From the NCBI RefSeq assembly GCF_945957465.1, contig NZ_CAMFLC010000037.1:1-33652 (forward strand): DNA of 33,652 bases, written 5' to 3'. Numbering within the stretch: position 1 is the stretch's first letter; each line of letters opens with the position of its first letter. The DNA is from an uncultured Leifsonia sp. Lineage in GTDB: Bacteria > Actinomycetota > Actinomycetes > Actinomycetales > Microbacteriaceae. The position numbers were made by a program, and so were the translations under genes. Positions 30,628 through 33,652 of this stretch are shown here, piece after piece. The notes under the pieces were generated by a model. It ran no database searches. It worked only from the letters and a program-made list of their open reading frames with translations, and was not told the origin of the DNA.

Positions 30628-31386
30628 GTGACGCGCATCCCCCTGCACCACGAATGGCACGGAGACGAGGACTCCCCGCAGCCGCCGCTGCTGCTCATCC
30701 ACAGGGGCGGGTCCACGATCCCGTCCAACTGGGGGAGGCTGATCCCGCTGCTCGAGCGGGGCAGGTCGCTGCTGGCGGTCGAGCTGCAGGGGCACGGTCG
30801 CACCCCGGTGGGCGACCGGGAGCCGTCGTTCGAGGCCTCGGCCGACGACGTCGACGCGCTGCTGGCCGGACTGCGGCTCGGGCCGGTCGACGTGCTCGGC
30901 TTCAGCAACGGCGGGCAGGTGGCGCTGCAACTCGCAGCGCGGCATCCCGAGCGTGTACGCCGGCTCGTGCTGGCGTCCACGCCGGTGCGCCGCGACGGGA
31001 TGGTCGACGGGTTCTGGGACGGCCTCGCGGGCGGACGGTTCGAGGACATGCCGCGGGTGTACGTGGAGGCCGACCTCGCGGTGAGCCGCGACCCGGAGCA
31101 CGCGCGCCGGATGTTCGAGCTCGACCGGCGGCTGATGCTCGGCTTCACCGACTTCCCGGACGAGCTGATCGCGTCGGTCGTCGCCCCCACCCTCGTCGTC
31201 GGAGCCGATCGGGACGTCATCCGTCCGGGCCATTTCGTGGAGCTGGCGGCGCAACTGCCCGACGCCCGGTTGCTGATCGTGCCCGGGGTCCACGGCGACT
31301 ACCTCGGCGAGGCGCTCGCCGCCGCCGGTGACGACCGCGCACTGCGCGCGTTCCTGCCGCACCTGACGGGATTCCTCGAGGACTGA
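30628..31386 (+). CDS. Alpha/beta-fold hydrolase
   Basis: A 252-residue alpha/beta hydrolase. PLLLIHRGGSTIPSNWGRLIP gives the oxyanion region (HRGG in place of HGGG or HGxG), S93 in GFSNGGQVALQLA is the nucleophile, D194 or D196 in GADRDVIRP the acid, and H222 in PGVHGDYLGE the base. VELQGHGRTP is the usual second strand turn. It probably cleaves a small ester, lactone or similar bond; the substrate is unknown. Start GTG at 30628, judged by the -10 box; the upstream TTG would add 15 residues without family match. It is divergent from the dehydrogenase pair. Confidence 0.88.
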   Translation: MTRIPLHHEWHGDEDSPQPPLLLIHRGGSTIPSNWGRLIPLLERGRSLLAVELQGHGRTPVGDREPSFEASADDVDALLAGLRLGPVDVLGFSNGGQVALQLAARHPERVRRLVLASTPVRRDGMVDGFWDGLAGGRFEDMPRVYVEADLAVSRDPEHARRMFELDRRLMLGFTDFPDELIASVVAPTLVVGADRDVIRPGHFVELAAQLPDARLLIVPGVHGDYLGEALAAAGDDRALRAFLPHLTGFLED

Positions 31387-31455
31387 ACGGTTATAGGTGT
31401 TTCGTACCGGTGTCAATCCCCTTTCTTCGCATGCGCGGAAGGTAGGGGTCTGAGG

Positions 31456-31461
31456 CACTAT
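31456..31461 (+). promoter_or_regulatory. -10-like CACTAT of the DUF7882-type gene, leaderless arrangement
   Basis: CACTAT ends 6 bases before the ATG at 31468, as in front of the TMEM175 gene. Confidence 0.4.
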
Positions 31462-31467
31462 GGGGAG

Positions 31468-31782
31468 ATGGGAAAACTGCTCTACGGTGCAGGTCAGGAA
31501 TATGACCTCGACGACCGGGTGCTGAGCCACATCAAGCTCGCGATCGTCGCCAAACTGCGCCGGCACGAGAGCTTCCTGCTCAACTGGGATGTGCCCGTCG
31601 ACCAGGGTTCGGGCCGCGTCTCGCTCTGGATCAGCCGTGAGATCCCGCTCTCGTTCCAGTTCTCCGGGAGCCGCCCGCCGGCGATCAACGGCCAGTGGTT
31701 GGAAGCGCTCATGCACACCTCGCAGCGCACCGGGGGCATGATGGTGATGGCCGAGGACGAGGTGGGGCACCACCTGCCTTGA
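31468..31782 (+). CDS. DUF7882-type small protein of Microbacteriaceae
   Basis: A 104-residue protein: MGKLLYGAGQEYDLDDRVLS, then HIKLAIVAKLRRHESFLLNW, a beta segment GSGRVSLWISREIPLSFQFS, and a closing helix GQWLEALMHTSQRTGGMMVM. From memory this matches a short family common in Microbacteriaceae that databases often label, without good reason, as ATP-dependent DNA ligase; no ligase motif (KxDG) is present. Function unknown. It converges with the coiled-coil gene with 20 bases between stops. Confidence 0.78.
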   Translation: MGKLLYGAGQEYDLDDRVLSHIKLAIVAKLRRHESFLLNWDVPVDQGSGRVSLWISREIPLSFQFSGSRPPAINGQWLEALMHTSQRTGGMMVMAEDEVGHHLP

Positions 31783-31802
31783 CCCGACCGGCGCCCCGGG
31801 GC

Positions 31803-32645
31803 TCAGCCGCCCCGGGCCTCGTCGAGCGCCCGCTCGGCGTCCCGCACGGCGCGCTGCGCCTCGGGGATGCGCTTGCGCAATGCGCGCTCGGCGGCCTTCG
31901 ACTCCGCCAGCTCGGCCTCGGTGCGCTGCAAGCGGCGGTCGAGGGAGGCCCGCTCGGCCTCCAGATCGGCGCGTCGGTCGACCTCCTCGTCCAGTTCGTC
32001 GTCGAGGGCCTCGGCTTCGGAGCGCGCCCGCTCGAGCGCCCGCTTGGCCGCGCGGACGGCGCGCTGGCGTTCGCGGCGCTCGCTCGCGGACTCGCGTGGC
32101 GCCGGCTCCGGTTCCGGTTCCGGCTCCGCGGCGGCCGGCGCCTCGGGAGGACGCGGCGGCCCGGTCAGCTCGGCCGCGTCGAGCGGCACCGCCACCGCAT
32201 CCGCGATGTCCACCGACTCCACGCCGGTCGACTCCAGCGGGCGCACCAGCATCCCGCTGCGCACCGCGGCGGCGGCCGCCGGGTCGATGACAGCCGCCTG
32301 CAGAGTCTCCTCGACCTCCCGGCCGACCGCGGGGCTCGCATCGAGGTCGCGCAGCGCGGCCTGCAGCATCCGTTGGCGCTGACGGGTCACCTCGCGGATC
32401 GCGTCGCGGTCGCGGGCGGCGAACGCGTCGCGCATGCGGTCGCCGAGCGCGAGGAGGCGGTCGATCAGCGCGGGATCGCTGCGGGTCAGCGCGTTGACCG
32501 CGGCGGCCGCGGCGGTCGGCTTGCGGAGCGCTTTGATCTCGGCGCGCAGGGAGCGATCCGCGTCGGCTGCCGCAGCGGCCCGTGCGGCGACGAACTCCGC
32601 GGGAGCGACCCCGTACAGGTCCGCGGCCACGTCGCGCAGGTCCAT
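31803..32645 (-). CDS. Coiled-coil protein of unknown function
   Basis: A 280-residue protein. The N-terminal half (about 1-120) is helical and Ala/Arg-rich, with the opening MDLRDVAADLYGVAPAEFVA. A Pro/Glu linker (about 165-185, PEPEPEPAP) leads to a long charged coiled coil from about 187 to the end (RSEAEALDDELDEEVDRRAD, AERASLDRRLQRTEAELAES). No membrane segment, no nuclease or transferase motif. It looks like a conserved actinobacterial structural or adaptor protein, but I cannot name a role. TACACT 6 bases upstream of the ATG marks a leaderless start. Confidence 0.75.
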   Translation of the reverse strand: MDLRDVAADLYGVAPAEFVAARAAAAADADRSLRAEIKALRKPTAAAAAVNALTRSDPALIDRLLALGDRMRDAFAARDRDAIREVTRQRQRMLQAALRDLDASPAVGREVEETLQAAVIDPAAAAAVRSGMLVRPLESTGVESVDIADAVAVPLDAAELTGPPRPPEAPAAAEPEPEPEPAPRESASERRERQRAVRAAKRALERARSEAEALDDELDEEVDRRADLEAERASLDRRLQRTEAELAESKAAERALRKRIPEAQRAVRDAERALDEARGG

Positions 32646-32651
32646 GGCGCG

Positions 32652-32657
32652 AGTGTA
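32652..32657 (-). promoter_or_regulatory. -10 box TACACT of the coiled-coil gene, leaderless arrangement
   Basis: On the minus strand TACACT is followed by 6 bases and the ATG at 32645. Confidence 0.5.
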
Positions 32658-32689
32658 CGCGCTCGCCGCCGGCGGAGGGGCGGCGCCGG

Positions 32690-32953
32690 TCAGTGGTTGC
32701 GGAGTTCCTTCACCAGCTCCGATTTGTTCTTCTTGGAGTAGCCGGTCAGCCCGAGCTCCTTCGCGCGCTTCTTCAACTCGGGTACGGTCCAGTCGTCATA
32801 CGACCCGGACTCGCCTCCCGCGCGGCCGACCGACCGGCGCCCACGTGCCGCGGCGGCGTTGGAGATACGCGCCGACTTCTCCTTCGAGTTGCCTTCGTCG
32901 CGGAGCTTCTCGTACAGCCCCTGGTCATTCAGTGAGGTTTCCCGTCCCGGCAT
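32690..32953 (-). CDS. Small protein with Rho-N/SAP-like C-terminal domain
   Basis: An 87-residue basic protein. The N-terminal part (LYEKLRDEGNSKEKSARISN followed by AAAARGRRS) matches short actinobacterial proteins of the DUF7218 type. The C-terminal WTVPELKKRAKELGLTGYSK, followed by KNKSELVKELRNH (about 52-87), is a Rho termination factor N-terminal-like helix-extended-helix, which usually binds nucleic acid. The start is ATG 32953 with AAAGGAG 6 bases upstream; the longer frame to 32989 is not needed. Function unknown, perhaps nucleoid- or RNA-associated. Confidence 0.82.
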   Translation of the reverse strand: MPGRETSLNDQGLYEKLRDEGNSKEKSARISNAAAARGRRSVGRAGGESGSYDDWTVPELKKRAKELGLTGYSKKNKSELVKELRNH

Positions 32954-32992
32954 GGTTGCTCCTTTCGTCGTGCAGCCCGCACGGTACACGCA

Positions 32993-33026
32993 GAAGGACC
33001 CGCGGCCGACTGGTCGCGGGTCCTTC
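32993..33026 (-). terminator. Terminator hairpin of the membrane-protein gene
   Basis: GAAGGACCCGCG (32993-33004) and CGCGGGTCCTTC (33015-33026) form a perfect 12-bp stem with a 10-base loop, placed 20 bases after the stop of the minus-strand gene at 33046 and before the promoter of the next one. Confidence 0.8.
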
Positions 33027-33045
33027 GTGCGTGGTGAACGGAACG

Positions 33046-33652
33046 CTATGCGCGCGGTGCCTTCGACGCCTTGATGGCGGCGAACCAGGCGCTCGACGGG
33101 CGCAGCCAGATCAGCACGACGGCGACGATCGCGGCCAGCACCTGCAGCAGGCCGAACGGGAAGCCGGGGATGACGTTCAGCAGCGAGAGCGCGGTCAGCA
33201 CGGTCAGCACGATCCGGGCCCAGTTCGCCCCGCGGCGCAGGAAGAAGGCGAAGAGCACGAAGACGATCGCCCAGAAGATCAGCGTGACGATCGACCAGCC
33301 GATGGCGAACGCGATCACCGCGTTGACGACCTGTTCGGCGCTCTGCCCGTGGAGGTCGGCGTTCGAGTTCGCCAGCTGGCGGAGCGCGGCGGCACGGTTG
33401 CTTCCCGCGCCGACCACCGTCACGATGCCGCCGATCACGCTGAGCACCGCGCTCGCGATGTACAGCCAGAAGGCCGTGTTGACCGTCGTCGGGATGCCTG
33501 TCGGCGCCTCGGCGGGCGCCGCGGGAGCGGCCGAGTACCCCGGGAACGCGCCGGGAGGCGGCGGGGGAGCCGCGGGGAAGCCGCCAGAAGCGGGCGTCGC
33601 CGGCTCGGGGGTGACGGGCGGGGCCGGGGGAGCGGGCGGCACGTCGCCGGCG
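33046..33652 (-). CDS. Proline-rich membrane protein, N-terminus probably outside window
   Basis: At least 198 residues. A Pro/Ala-rich cytoplasmic or exposed head (PPAPPAPPVTPEPATPASGG and GFPAAPPPPPGAFPGYSAAP) is followed by four membrane segments: TAFWLYIASAVLSVIGGIVT, VVNAVIAFAIGWSIVTLIFW continuing into a third segment ending FALFFLRRG-like (seen as VLFAFFLRRG), and VLTALSLLNVIPGFPFGLLQ/VLAAIVAVVLIW. This layout is common among actinobacterial proteins of unknown function. A GTG at 33642 could be the start, but the frame stays open to the window edge and the Pro-rich head may extend further. The hairpin at 32993 ends it. Confidence 0.75.
   Translation of the reverse strand, partial: AGDVPPAPPAPPVTPEPATPASGGFPAAPPPPPGAFPGYSAAPAAPAEAPTGIPTTVNTAFWLYIASAVLSVIGGIVTVVGAGSNRAAALRQLANSNADLHGQSAEQVVNAVIAFAIGWSIVTLIFWAIVFVLFAFFLRRGANWARIVLTVLTALSLLNVIPGFPFGLLQVLAAIVAVVLIWLRPSSAWFAAIKASKAPRA

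Noticed and set aside
31695-32741. A 348-residue plus-strand frame opposite the coiled-coil gene
   Set aside because: Gly/Arg-rich shadow without motifs; the minus-strand protein has coherent coiled-coil heptads and a promoter.
1-33652. Defence system, prophage, integrative element or CRISPR array
   Set aside because: No nuclease, methylase, integrase, transposase, toxin-antitoxin pair or spaced repeats were found; the repeats seen are palindromes or short duplications.

Overview
The window reads as chromosomal DNA of a very GC-rich, motile actinobacterium, most likely of the family Microbacteriaceae (Leifsonia-like). Clues are the end of a flagellar export operon with csrA at the left edge, several small proteins typical of that family (for example 31468-31782), frequent GTG starts, and many genes whose start codon lies directly behind a TANNNT -10 box (leaderless mRNAs). 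No rRNA, tRNA, CRISPR array, transposase, integrase or phage gene was seen, and no stretch longer than 300 bases lacks a gene.

Layout. 2-1094 (+): last codons of flhA, an FlhF-like protein without a P-loop, and csrA. 1108-8184 (-): a probable five-gene operon of GH42 beta-galactosidase, split glycine dehydrogenase gcvPA/gcvPB, an AcoX/NAD-kinase-like protein and a short-chain dehydrogenase. 8311-10326 (+): a GntR/FCD regulator and an intracellular GH10 xylanase. 10352-15162 (-): sugar-binding lipoprotein, two ABC permeases and an (alpha/alpha)6 glycosidase, overlapping or nearly so. 15307-18465 (+ except one): serine hydrolase, isochorismatase-like protein, convergent Nudix protein (-), TMEM175-like channel and a small membrane protein. 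18500-24741: a small YT-repeat protein (-), a 941-residue membrane protein with a split hydrolase triad, a GH3 beta-glycosidase and two acidic disordered proteins. 24840-33652: mostly small single genes (cupin, HAD phosphatase, DUF1345 channel-like protein, GNAT acetyltransferase, two Gfo/Idh/MocA dehydrogenases, alpha/beta hydrolase, DUF7882-type, coiled-coil, Rho-N-domain and membrane proteins).

How they fit. The middle of the window is a plant-oligosaccharide locus: import by an ABC transporter that borrows an ATPase from elsewhere, then cytoplasmic cleavage by GH42, GH10, GH3 and the (alpha/alpha)6 enzyme. The same 17-bp site, CTGTATTCTGTATACAG, occurs once in front of the GH42 operon/gntR pair and once in front of the transporter, where it overlaps the -10 box, so the GntR protein probably controls both. 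GH10 and GH3 do not carry this site; instead each has a cluster of ATTCGTCACGAAT palindromes 68-76 bp before its start.

The most unusual signal is a family of about 60-bp palindromes. Two copies lie in frame inside unrelated genes (FlhF-like and AcoX-like) and add nearly the same 18-residue peptide to both proteins; a third is intergenic. This resembles the protein-coding palindromic elements of Rickettsia, here in an actinobacterium. Other structure includes a perfect 20-bp inverted repeat, short duplications around several stop codons, a dehydrogenase gene remnant, and the leaderless -10 pattern shared by about fourteen genes.
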